DNA from: Chitinophagaceae bacterium
GTDB lineage: Bacteria; Bacteroidota; Bacteroidia; Chitinophagales; Chitinophagaceae
DNA: 64,000 bases
Assembly: GCA_020847395.1 (NCBI GenBank)
Contig: JADLCD010000124.1
Coordinates: 46,403-110,402, forward strand
Reading direction: 5' to 3'
The notes under the pieces are model-generated. The model had not been told where the DNA came from and made no database searches. It saw nothing but the letters and a program-made list of their open reading frames with translations. The first letter of the stretch is position 1. Each line of letters begins with the position of its first letter. This document shows positions 55,874-64,000 of the stretch, piece by piece. Position numbers and translations under genes: made by a program.

Positions 55874-57106
55874 ATGAAGCAATTTAATGTTCCCATCATA
55901 TACAGAAGCCCTTTAATTTCTGCTATAAAGAAATTTAGAAAGCAGCAGGATAAAATGAAGAAGGACTTTACGCCAACCTTTCTTGATTTAGGCTCATTAC
56001 ATATATACCTGGCACGCCATTTTGGTTTTTGCTATGGCGTGGAAAATGCTATAGAGATAGCCTTTCGCACAGTTGAAAAAAATCCGGGTAAAAAGATTTT
56101 TTTGCTGAGTGAAATGATTCATAATCCTCATGTAAATGAAGATTTGCAGGAAAAAGGAATTCAGTTTTTGCAGGATACCTATGGCAGGCAATTGATTCCT
56201 TTTGAAACTTTAACCGCAGATGATATTGTAATAATACCGGCATTTGGAACTACGCTGGCTATTGAAAAGCAATTGCAGGACATTGGTATTAGTGTAAAGA
56301 AATACAATACCACATGCCCCTTTGTTGAAAAGGTATGGAACCGCGCGGAGCAGATAGCGCAAAAAGGATATTCAATCATTATTCACGGTAAACCTAAACA
56401 TGAGGAAACACGCGCAACATTTTCGCATAGCGCTGCCGGAGCGCCTGCAGTTGTGGTAAAAGATATGGAAGAAGCCATTGCATTAGGAAAATATATTACC
56501 GGTGAAAAAAATGCCGACGCGTTTGAAGTTGAATTTAAAGGAAGATACTCTGAGGGTTTTAACCCCGGTAAAGATTTACAACGCATAGGTGTTGTAAACC
56601 AAACCACCATGCTGGCCAGCGATACACAAGGTATAGCCGATTACTTAAAAATGCTCATGATTCATCACTATGGGTTAAATGATAGTAATGTGGGTGAGCG
56701 CTTTGCTGATACACGAGATACGCTGTGTTACGCTACAAATGACAATCAGACTGCCGTAAGCGGAATGCTGGAAGAAACTAAAGCTGATATAGCAATAGTG
56801 GTAGGCGGTTATAAAAGCTCAAATACATCGCACCTTGTTGAATTATGCGAATTGGTATTGCCGACTTTCTTTATTGAAAGCGAGGAAAAAATTTTATCGC
56901 CTGATAAAATTCTTCATTACAACTTTCACACAAAAACGGAATTGCTTACTACCGGTTTTTTACCACACAAGCAACCGGTAAAAATATTAATTACCAGCGG
57001 CGCTTCCTGCCCCGATGCACTGGTGGAAAATATTATCAGGAAACTTGCCGGATTTTATAACCAGGATTCAAAAGTTGATGCACTGGCTACTAACTTCAAT
57101 AATTAG
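55874..57106 (+). CDS. ispH: 4-hydroxy-3-methylbut-2-enyl diphosphate reductase
   Basis: 410 residues, the long Bacteroidota form (classical IspH has about 310). The iron-sulphur cysteines are C53 (FGFCYGVENA), C148 (NTTCPFVEKVW) and C379 (SGASCPD). KPKHEETRA supplies the substrate histidine. It makes isopentenyl and dimethylallyl diphosphate in the last MEP step. The first ATG is preferred because relatives share its N-terminus (MKQFNVPIIYRS-type). Confidence 0.96.
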   Translation: MKQFNVPIIYRSPLISAIKKFRKQQDKMKKDFTPTFLDLGSLHIYLARHFGFCYGVENAIEIAFRTVEKNPGKKIFLLSEMIHNPHVNEDLQEKGIQFLQDTYGRQLIPFETLTADDIVIIPAFGTTLAIEKQLQDIGISVKKYNTTCPFVEKVWNRAEQIAQKGYSIIIHGKPKHEETRATFSHSAAGAPAVVVKDMEEAIALGKYITGEKNADAFEVEFKGRYSEGFNPGKDLQRIGVVNQTTMLASDTQGIADYLKMLMIHHYGLNDSNVGERFADTRDTLCYATNDNQTAVSGMLEETKADIAIVVGGYKSSNTSHLVELCELVLPTFFIESEEKILSPDKILHYNFHTKTELLTTGFLPHKQPVKILITSGASCPDALVENIIRKLAGFYNQDSKVDALATNFNN

Positions 57107-57113
57107 CGCTTCA

Positions 57114-57509
57114 TTACAAATCTTCGCCGATGTATGTATTTCCTTTATATACTTCCTTAATGGCCTGAAGTAATTGCTCTGACACTGAATATTTAGAAAC
57201 AAAACCTTTGGCACCGGCATCCAAAATTTCCTTTTTGTACACCGAAGAAGAATGAGTGGTAACCGCTATGATTTTTACATCCACATTAATCACCATTATT
57301 CTTTTAGTAGCTTCTATGCCCGACATGCCAGGCATACTTATGTCCATAAGTATTACATCCGGATTTACTTCGGTAAGCTTTTCAATCATTTCATTTCCGC
57401 TGCTGAAAACGCCTACTATTGTCAGCGTTTGATCGGTGCTTAAAAATAACATCCAGGCATGCCTTACTGCCGGATGATCATCCACAATAGCAACTTTTAT
57501 CATTTTCAC
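57114..57509 (-). CDS. Single-domain response regulator
   Basis: 131 residues: a receiver domain only. Acid pocket D10-D11, phosphoacceptor D56 (VILMDISMPGMSG), and the lysine of GAKGFVSK are intact. The sequence is of the NarL/LuxR type, but the DNA-binding helix-turn-helix is missing: the frame stops at GEDL where the linker would begin. No kinase gene is adjacent. Confidence 0.88.
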   Translation of the reverse strand: MKMIKVAIVDDHPAVRHAWMLFLSTDQTLTIVGVFSSGNEMIEKLTEVNPDVILMDISMPGMSGIEATKRIMVINVDVKIIAVTTHSSSVYKKEILDAGAKGFVSKYSVSEQLLQAIKEVYKGNTYIGEDL

Positions 57510-57617
57510 TAGGGGTTTACAGAGTGCGTGTAAAAATCGTATAAACCCTTAGTAAAAACACTTATTCTCTCATGTTGTTTGAATAAATGGTTGCTTTATT
57601 ACCATATATCAATGTGT

Positions 57618-57691
57618 AAGCTGTCAGGTATCAGCAATCAGCCATGCAGACGTAAACCTATAAGTTTGCAGCGCTGCAATCTTATAGGTTT
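57618..57691. repeat. Composite repeat, second copy of the 19.3 kb element
   Basis: AAGCTGTCAGGTATCAGC-type words are followed by the inverted repeat AAACCTATAAG (57654-57664) and CTTATAGGTTT (57681-57691). The shared centre is TTTGCAGCGCTGCAA. The same order is found at 19321-19424. Confidence 0.7.
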
Positions 57692-57737
57692 TTTCTTCCC
57701 CACCTATCTTATCCCTTGCCATATAGCCTACATATTA

Positions 57738-60152
57738 TTAGTTATAATTTAATGCTATATCGAGTACCTGCTGCATGGTTTTTACGTAATGAAATTTAAT
57801 GCCTTTAATATAACCGGAGTTAATTTCCTGTACGTCTTTTTCGTTTTGCCAGCAGAGCACAACTTCCTTCATTCCGGCACGCTTGGCAGCCAAAATTTTT
57901 TCTTTAATACCACCAACAGGCAACACCTGCCCTCTTAAGGTTATTTCACCCGTCATAGCTACATAGGGTTTAACCTTTTTACCCGCAATAGCTGAGGCAA
58001 TAGCGGTCATCATTGTAATGCCAGCGCTTGGTCCATCTTTGGGAACAGCGCCTTCCGGCACATGCACATGGATATTCTTCTTTTGAAATGTTTCAGGATC
58101 GATGCCATATTTTTTTGCATTCGCCTGCAAATAAGTAAGGGCAGAAATGGCACTTTCCTTCATCACATTACCGAGATTGCCCGTTAATTTCAATTCACCT
58201 TTTCCATCGCTAAGGCTGGTTTCAATAAAAAGAATGTCGCCACCAACATAAGTCCAAGCCAGCCCTACTGCCACGCCTGGCATATTTGCAACTTTATATA
58301 AATCATTACTATATCTCGGTTTACCTAAAATTTTTTGTATATCTTTTTCGGTAACTGTTGGTTTGAGTTTTTCTTTTATTGCATATTCTTTTGCCAATGC
58401 CCGCATTATGGATGCCAATTGCCTGTCTAATTCACGCACACCGCTTTCGCGGGTGTAATCTTCAATAGCTTTTGTTAGCACTGCATCGCTGATTTTGATG
58501 GGCACGTTCTTAAGCCCGTGCATTTCTTTTTGTTTAGGCACCAGGTGGCGTTTTGCTATCTGCACTTTTTCCTCAACTGCATAGCCATTAAGATCAATTA
58601 TCTCCAGGCGGTCGCGAAGTGCCGGCTGTATATTCTGCAAATCGTTAGCAGTAGCTATAAACAGCACTTTGCTTAAATCATACTCAAGTTCAAGATAGTT
58701 ATCATAAAAAGTGTGATTTTGTTCCGGATCAAGTACTTCAAGCAATGCAGATGAAGGATCACCGTGAAAATCCTTGCCTACCTTATCAATTTCATCGAGT
58801 ATAATAACGGGGTTTGATGATTTTACTTTGCGGATAGATTGAATAATGCGGCCTGGCATAGCGCCTATATAGGTTTTCCTGTGTCCGCGTATTTCACTTT
58901 CATCTCTTAAACCGCCAAGGCTAAGCCTTACGTATTTCCTGTTTAACGCAGATGCTATACTTCTGCCAAGGGATGTTTTACCAATACCCGGAGGCCCGAC
59001 AAAACAAAGGATCGGGCTTTTCATATCTCCTTTCAATTTTAACACTGCGAGATATTCCAGCAACCGTTCTTTTATTTTGTTCATCCCGTAATGATCTCTG
59101 TCAAGTATCTTCTTTGCTTTACCAAGATCATAGGAATCAGTTGTGCCTTCTTCCCAGGACAGTTCAAGCATTAAATCAAGATGATTATATACTACGGAAT
59201 AATCAGGAGTTGATGCATGCATGCGCTCAAGCTTCGCAACGCCTTTATTGAACAGTTCTTTCGCAGCTTCCGGCCATTTTTTTGTTTCGGCCTTTTTTTG
59301 CATCTCCCTAATCTCCCGTTCGTTCGAATCTCCGCCTAACTCTTCTTTAATACTCTTTAATTGCTGCTGCAAAAAGTATTCTTTCTGTTGTTTATCTAAT
59401 TCTGTTTTTGTTTTGTTGGTAAGCTGGTTTTTTAATTCAGCAAATTGCAATTCCCTATTGAGTAAATGCATCAACTTTTCAGCTCTTATTTTAATATCAT
59501 TTATTTCAAGAAGTTCCTGTTTTTCTTTTAAATCGATATTAATATTGCTGCTTACAAAGTGAATCAGGAAAGCAGGGTTCTCAATATTTTTGAGTATTAC
59601 CGATGCTTCAGAAGGCATATTAGGCGAAAGCAATATGATTTGAGAAGCAAGATCTTTTATAGAACTTACAGTGGCAGCAAAATGCTGATCATTCTCTAAC
59701 GATATTTTTTCTTCTTCCAGTAATTTTATAGCCGCTTTAAAGTAGGGTTCTTCAGCAACAATTTTTTCTATTGTAAATCTTTTCCTTCCCTGTATAATGA
59801 TAGTTGTGCCGCCATCAGGCATCTTTATAAGTTTGATGATCTTTGCAACAGTGCCAACGGTTTCCAGATCTTTTATAAATGGCTCTTCAATGGTACTGTC
59901 TTTTTGCGCTACAACACCTACCAATTTGTCAGTTTTATAAGCATCATTTACAGCTTTAACAGATCTGTCGCGACCTACTGTAATTGGTATAACCACACCG
60001 GGAAACAGCACAGTATTGCGTAAGGGTAATAAGGCAATTTCAGATGGAATTGCTACTTCATCCGCATTTTCTGAGTCATCTTCATTCAAAGGGATGATGG
60101 GCATAAATTCCATTTCGTCTTCCGGCCTTGCAAATAATTCTTTTGATTTCAT
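57738..60152 (-). CDS. lon: Lon ATP-dependent protease
   Basis: 804 residues, a full-length LonA. Order: N-terminal substrate domain (about 40-245), coiled linker, AAA+ ATPase with [12 protein letters not shown] and [10 protein letters not shown], and the C-terminal protease with the Ser-Lys dyad S709 (KDGPSAGIT) and about K752. It degrades misfolded and regulatory proteins in the cytoplasm. The gene is transcribed alone. Confidence 0.97.
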   Translation of the reverse strand: MKSKELFARPEDEMEFMPIIPLNEDDSENADEVAIPSEIALLPLRNTVLFPGVVIPITVGRDRSVKAVNDAYKTDKLVGVVAQKDSTIEEPFIKDLETVGTVAKIIKLIKMPDGGTTIIIQGRKRFTIEKIVAEEPYFKAAIKLLEEEKISLENDQHFAATVSSIKDLASQIILLSPNMPSEASVILKNIENPAFLIHFVSSNINIDLKEKQELLEINDIKIRAEKLMHLLNRELQFAELKNQLTNKTKTELDKQQKEYFLQQQLKSIKEELGGDSNEREIREMQKKAETKKWPEAAKELFNKGVAKLERMHASTPDYSVVYNHLDLMLELSWEEGTTDSYDLGKAKKILDRDHYGMNKIKERLLEYLAVLKLKGDMKSPILCFVGPPGIGKTSLGRSIASALNRKYVRLSLGGLRDESEIRGHRKTYIGAMPGRIIQSIRKVKSSNPVIILDEIDKVGKDFHGDPSSALLEVLDPEQNHTFYDNYLELEYDLSKVLFIATANDLQNIQPALRDRLEIIDLNGYAVEEKVQIAKRHLVPKQKEMHGLKNVPIKISDAVLTKAIEDYTRESGVRELDRQLASIMRALAKEYAIKEKLKPTVTEKDIQKILGKPRYSNDLYKVANMPGVAVGLAWTYVGGDILFIETSLSDGKGELKLTGNLGNVMKESAISALTYLQANAKKYGIDPETFQKKNIHVHVPEGAVPKDGPSAGITMMTAIASAIAGKKVKPYVAMTGEITLRGQVLPVGGIKEKILAAKRAGMKEVVLCWQNEKDVQEINSGYIKGIKFHYVKTMQQVLDIALNYN

Positions 60153-60249
60153 GTTATTTTTTTCTCGGTCAATATGACATTCTTTTAACGAAAATAGGGT
60201 TAAAATATGTGGACTGTATATTTGTCAACTTTAATGCCAGTAAAAAACA

Positions 60250-60275
60250 AAAATCCGGGCAAATGCCCGGATTTT
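60250..60275 (-). terminator. Intrinsic terminator of the 60.3 kb outer-membrane gene
   Basis: AAAATCCGGGC, loop of four, GCCCGGATTTT. On the minus strand it is followed by T residues, right after the stop of the beta-barrel gene. Confidence 0.85.
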
Positions 60276-60295
60276 GACTAAGAAGACTTTATATA

Positions 60296-60889
60296 TTATA
60301 ATGCAAAACCAACGCCGAGTTGAACGGTTTGGCTTTTCCATTTATCCTGGTTATCAATATCGTTGATATTTGTTAAACCAACACCATAGCGGCCATATAC
60401 TCTTAATCTCAAAATATTGATTTGTGCACCTGCCAGCATGGAGAAATCTCCATCGGTAAATGCATCACGGCCGTTTTCAAGAAACTTTTTTTGCTTGTTC
60501 ATTAATATACCGAATTGCGGTCCGGCTTGAAATGTGAGAAAAGAAACAGGGCGGAATGAAAGTAAAAGGGGTATGCTCAGGTAATTCAGTTTTACATCCT
60601 TAAGCTCATCAGAAGATATCTTGTAAATATCTTCAAATTGCGTAGAGGAACTTGTGTTTGTCTGGCTGAACATTACCTCAGGTTGTATTCCCCATTTTGA
60701 TGAAAACATTATTTCAGGGGCCACTGCAAGGTGATAGCCTAATTTGTATTCATCTTTAAAAGACCTGCCGTCAATCTTGCCCATATTGGCACCTGCATGG
60801 AGTGCAAGTTTTATGCCCTGGGCAGATGAGGATGAGGCAATAAATAAAGCAAGGGTAATTGCTACAGAAGATAATGAGATACGTTTCAT
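60296..60889 (-). CDS. Outer-membrane beta-barrel protein, PorT-like
   Basis: 197 residues. A signal peptide (about 1-24, ending SSAQ) precedes an 8-stranded-type small barrel with alternating hydrophobic strands (GIQPEVMFSQTN; LNYLSIPLLLSFRP; VYGRYGVGLTNI) and a terminal strand ending in FAL. It resembles PorT/OmpW-like proteins of Bacteroidota. Role unknown. Confidence 0.82.
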   Translation of the reverse strand: MKRISLSSVAITLALFIASSSSAQGIKLALHAGANMGKIDGRSFKDEYKLGYHLAVAPEIMFSSKWGIQPEVMFSQTNTSSSTQFEDIYKISSDELKDVKLNYLSIPLLLSFRPVSFLTFQAGPQFGILMNKQKKFLENGRDAFTDGDFSMLAGAQINILRLRVYGRYGVGLTNINDIDNQDKWKSQTVQLGVGFAL

Positions 60890-61024
60890 GTTGGAGGTTT
60901 TATGATCTGAAGATATAACAAGTTTAAGACCACTCCGTTACCGTTTTCAGAGTAATTTGTTAAGCAAAATACAGAAAAATGTTATTGTTGCTTTTCAAAC
61001 TTTCAACCAATCTGAAAACTATCA

Positions 61025-62587
61025 TCAAAATTTAAAGCCAACAGTAAGCAATACATTTCCTACAGTGCTGTTAACCTTCGCTACATTAAATTCATTATCA
61101 GCTAACCTGTATGGATAGTATGCATCTTTAATAACCTGGTGAATATAGGCCAGGTCAACAAACATGCCTTTATTACGCCAACCCAGTCCACCACTAATAT
61201 TCATCCGGCTTCCTTTAGTAATATCCTGCGCCTGGTTATTGAAAAAGTTGTTCGTGTAGGGATTACCGTAATACCCGAAGCCTGCCCTTACCATTAATGT
61301 TTCAAATTTCAACTCGCCTCCTATCCTGAGATTCACGGCGCTTTTGGTAACATTATCTATTGTATTATTTAAATCAGAAAAATATGCTTTGTCTCCGGCG
61401 TTACTATTATCCTGGGCATTAAAAGCAGAACCCTTATAGGATACATATTCCACGTCGGCACTCAAAAAGCCTTTTTGCGCTTTTACGTCTCCCTGTGCTC
61501 CAAAAAGATAGGCAAGCCCTGCACCAATACGCATGGGTGTTCTATAACGGTAATTATATTCACCAGGGTACCCATCGGTAAGTTCTGTAGATTTTTTTGA
61601 CTGTACACCATTATAGTTTTCTGTATCAGCAGTGAGTGCTCCGGTATAAGTATCTTTAAAAGAATACCATGAAGGGCTATGAAAATTTATACCTACGCGC
61701 AAGGCATCAATGGGTTTGAAAATAACTCCTAATTTTATAGAAGCTCCTACTCCATTTGTTCTTAAATATTCTTGTGCTTCAAAGTAATTAAAATAATTAT
61801 CAGTAGCAGATGTTGCATCATCTTCACGAAATGTACTGGTACGAGTAAAAGTTAATGTGTTAATGTTCAGGGAACCTCCTATATAAAATACATCGTTGTA
61901 ATTAGCACCAAGACCTATACTAAAGTCGGATATACCACCACTTGTATTTATTGTCTGCCGTTGTTTTATACCTGTGCCAACAGGAACGTTACTGAAATAG
62001 CCCGCAACATTTCCATTAGCGTCCGCGATTGTATCAACTAAATATGTCCAATATGCTAAACTTGCTGAGGAGGGGAAATTATTTTCTGCAGATACCATAT
62101 CCACAGGATTTCCATTGTTATAAAGTTGCTCCAGATATTTTTCAGAAAAAGAACTTTTATTATTGTTTCCTTGCAGCAAAATCCGATTATTAAAATTAGC
62201 TGTTTTGCTTACGGCTATACCAACACTTACATTTTTCCAATTGCTGTTCCTGGTAGAAGGAATGCCCCACACCACACCTATCGGCCCGTAATTGAACCCG
62301 CTTTTTGAATCAGATGCTGATGAACCGCGATAAGTTGTTTTATTATTTGCAAAAGAAAAGCCGGGGCTAAGTACAAACTCGCTGGTTTTATACATGCCTA
62401 ATCCTGCGGGGTTTGTATATAATGCGGTGATATCTCCACCTAATGCTGATACTGCGCCTCCTATTGACTGCGCTCTTGCTGTACCCTGTGGGGTTAACCA
62501 TGAATATCGTATAGCATCTGCCGGTTCCTGCGCAAATAAAACTGAACTGAATAGAATAAAGCCTAACGTTACAACAACTACTTTCAT
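61025..62587 (-). CDS. OmpP1/FadL-family outer-membrane protein
   Basis: 520 residues, exported (signal about 1-19, ending LFAQ). The start of the mature part (AIRYSWLTPQGTARAQSIGG) and GGDITALYTNPAGLGMY are the typical N-terminal hatch motif of the family. A 14-strand barrel follows, ending in LLTVGFKF. Family members import hydrophobic compounds; the ligand is not known. Separated by a terminator from the gene upstream. Confidence 0.9.
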   Translation of the reverse strand: MKVVVVTLGFILFSSVLFAQEPADAIRYSWLTPQGTARAQSIGGAVSALGGDITALYTNPAGLGMYKTSEFVLSPGFSFANNKTTYRGSSASDSKSGFNYGPIGVVWGIPSTRNSNWKNVSVGIAVSKTANFNNRILLQGNNNKSSFSEKYLEQLYNNGNPVDMVSAENNFPSSASLAYWTYLVDTIADANGNVAGYFSNVPVGTGIKQRQTINTSGGISDFSIGLGANYNDVFYIGGSLNINTLTFTRTSTFREDDATSATDNYFNYFEAQEYLRTNGVGASIKLGVIFKPIDALRVGINFHSPSWYSFKDTYTGALTADTENYNGVQSKKSTELTDGYPGEYNYRYRTPMRIGAGLAYLFGAQGDVKAQKGFLSADVEYVSYKGSAFNAQDNSNAGDKAYFSDLNNTIDNVTKSAVNLRIGGELKFETLMVRAGFGYYGNPYTNNFFNNQAQDITKGSRMNISGGLGWRNKGMFVDLAYIHQVIKDAYYPYRLADNEFNVAKVNSTVGNVLLTVGFKF

Positions 62588-62633
62588 TTTTCAAGATATT
62601 TAAGCAACTTCAGAAAAAAGCGGGTTATACTAA

Positions 62634-62655
62634 AAAGAGCGGTTAGCCGCTCTTT
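62634..62655 (-). terminator. Intrinsic terminator of the Tyr/Gly-rich lipoprotein gene
   Basis: AAAGAGCGG, loop TTAG, CCGCTCTTT. On the minus strand it ends in TTTTT, downstream of the gene at 62699-63589. Confidence 0.8.
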
Positions 62656-62698
62656 ATTTATTTCAAAAATCAAACTTATTTACTAACAATTAAACCCT

Positions 62699-63589
62699 TT
62701 ATTGCCTTCCGGGACGGGAAGGAGCACTTCCACCGCCTCCACCTCCGCTGCTTCTACCACCACTGCCGGAAGAACTCGGGGTATAACTTGGAGAAGGAGA
62801 ACTACGTGGTGCATCATATGTTCTTGATGGTCTGCTATCATTACTAAATGTAGACCTGCTCGGACTATTTCCCCCGGAAACCCTGCCTGAGTTTGGAGTT
62901 ACATAGTTATTATCATTACTTCTGAAAACTCTTCTTGGCGTATTGGTATTAGTGTTATTTACACGCCCGGTATTGTTGTTACCATATGTTCCCATATTAT
63001 ACGTTCTGGGCCTGTATGAGTTTGCCGGTCTTGTTGAAACAGCTTTGCCAGAGCCAGGATAATAATATCCACCACCATAATATGGATTATAGAAAGAATA
63101 ATAAGGATTATAGCTGCTCCAGCTACCATATAATCCGCCCCAACCAAGGCCTAAGCCCCAGCCGCTTCCATAATAAGAATAGGGTGAATACATGGAGTAA
63201 GGACTGTACATAGAATATGGATTGTATCCATAATATCCCATACCCATACCATATCCAAAGCTGTTATAAGCACCGCCATAATAGGGAGAATACATGGCAT
63301 CATACATTGAATAGTTATCCAATGAAGACCACATTGAACGATTTCTCACTTTCATGCGCAGATAATTATCATCGCTGTTATATGCTGAGCGATCCTGCTC
63401 TGTTTGAACATTTACATATTCATCACTTCCGTTTTGCGCGTAGCTGTCATCTTCATCAGATGAAGCTGTTCTTAATTGCGGAGCAGGAGAATAATACACA
63501 TCATCTGGTGTTTGGCCTGATTTATACATGGTTGAGCAACTACCCAAACCTATGATTGCAACACCTAAAAGTAAAATTCTTGACTTCAT
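62699..63589 (-). CDS. Tyr/Gly/Ser-rich lipoprotein
   Basis: 296 residues. The lipobox LGSC gives lipidation at C18 (LLLGVAIIGLGSC). The middle (about 92-175) is low-complexity Tyr/Gly/Ser/Pro with the near-repeat PYSMYSPYSMYSPYS. The C-terminal third is Asn/Arg/Ser-rich and ends in a Gly run (GGRSSGGGGGGS). Such proteins are probably surface-exposed and disordered; I recognise no family. Its biased composition may blur homology searches. Confidence 0.75.
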   Translation of the reverse strand: MKSRILLLGVAIIGLGSCSTMYKSGQTPDDVYYSPAPQLRTASSDEDDSYAQNGSDEYVNVQTEQDRSAYNSDDNYLRMKVRNRSMWSSLDNYSMYDAMYSPYYGGAYNSFGYGMGMGYYGYNPYSMYSPYSMYSPYSYYGSGWGLGLGWGGLYGSWSSYNPYYSFYNPYYGGGYYYPGSGKAVSTRPANSYRPRTYNMGTYGNNNTGRVNNTNTNTPRRVFRSNDNNYVTPNSGRVSGGNSPSRSTFSNDSRPSRTYDAPRSSPSPSYTPSSSGSGGRSSGGGGGGSAPSRPGRQ

Positions 63590-63753
63590 AATATGAGGGT
63601 TTTAACAATTACACTATGAAGTTACTACATTTGCGCAATTCATGTGTTAATATATTCAAAATAGTTGTTCATATATATTTTGGTAATACTATATACAACG
63701 GTTTTGAATTTTTACTTTAACAATCAAAACAAATTAACGGTAAGCATTATTGT

Positions 63754-64000
63754 ATGAGCAAAGAAATTACGGCAAGAGCACAAGATTACTCGCAATGGTA
63801 TAATGATCTGATCATAAAAGGTGAATTAGCTGATTATTCAGCGGTAAGAGGATGTATGGTAATTAAACCTTATGGCTTTACCTTATGGGAAAATATGCGG
63901 GATCAACTGGATAAGATGTTTAAGGATACAGGGCATGTAAACGCTTACTTTCCTTTGTTTGTACCTAAAAGTTTATTTGAAGCTGAAGAAAAAAATGCTG
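63754..64000 (+). CDS. proS: Prolyl-tRNA synthetase, archaeal/eukaryotic type (5' part)
   Basis: The first 82 residues are seen; the right edge cuts the gene. It starts with [16 protein letters not shown], then [17 protein letters not shown] and [12 protein letters not shown]: the class II core of the short archaeal/eukaryotic-like ProS used by Bacteroidota, which charges tRNA-Pro in the cytoplasm. No promoter consensus is obvious in the 160 bases before it. Confidence 0.93.
   Translation, partial: MSKEITARAQDYSQWYNDLIIKGELADYSAVRGCMVIKPYGFTLWENMRDQLDKMFKDTGHVNAYFPLFVPKSLFEAEEKNA

Noticed and set aside
59321..59340. GTTCGAATC resembling a tRNA T-loop
   Set aside because: It lies in the lon coding sequence and no cloverleaf can be folded around it.

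Overview
The window comes from a Bacteroidota chromosome, most probably the family Chitinophagaceae. The evidence is a SusC/SusD pair with a FecR-type anti-sigma factor, a PorW/SprE-like lipoprotein, OmpP1 and beta-barrel outer-membrane proteins, the long form of IspH, archaeal-type ProS, bacillithiol genes (bshB1, bshC), a membrane-anchored MutS-like ATPase and several TTTG-N19-TAnnTTTG promoters. The DNA is AT-rich and the gene order is chromosomal. I saw no rRNA, tRNA, CRISPR array, phage or complete insertion sequence. A CHASE3 sensor gene is cut by the left edge and proS by the right edge.

Layout. 0-13 kb: sensor, ferritin-like protein, zinc alcohol dehydrogenase, bactofilin pair, PorW/SprE-like lipoprotein, PBP1A, YdcF-type lipoprotein, SlyD and a cysteine-rich Fe-S protein. 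13-19 kb: YceI, the compact parA-parB-DUF5683-dapB operon, and a methyltransferase/FAD-oxidoreductase pair behind a strong palindrome. 19-26 kb: MutS-like ATPase, a small membrane protein, 4-alpha-glucanotransferase and dipeptide epimerase. 26-32 kb: fecR-susC-susD read leftward. 32-36 kb: a convergent patatin phospholipase / TPR-TRAFs-binding protein pair bracketed by inverted copies of a genome repeat, the best candidate for an undescribed conflict-type system. 36-43 kb: TAG glycosylase, BshB1, a hydroxyproline-type dehydrogenase/epimerase pair, DUF72 and unknown proteins. 43-52 kb: sulfatase, di-heme peroxidase, DUF805, RpiA, S9 peptidase, GT2 mannosyltransferase and DnaQ-like exonuclease. 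52-64 kb: a 38-residue lipoprotein, BshC, GH13, IspH, a lone receiver domain, Lon, two outer-membrane proteins, a Tyr/Gly-rich lipoprotein and ProS.

How the genes fit together. ParAB handle chromosome segregation. PBP1A, DapB, the epimerase and the bactofilin serve the cell wall. BshB1 and BshC belong to bacillithiol synthesis. MalQ and the cytoplasmic GH13 enzyme would process maltodextrin or glycogen. SusCD with FecR takes up an unidentified glycan or other ligand. Intergenic DNA is unusually rich in dispersed inverted and tandem repeats, at least five families, several of which recur within the window. Starts and motifs were read by eye, and no database search was possible.
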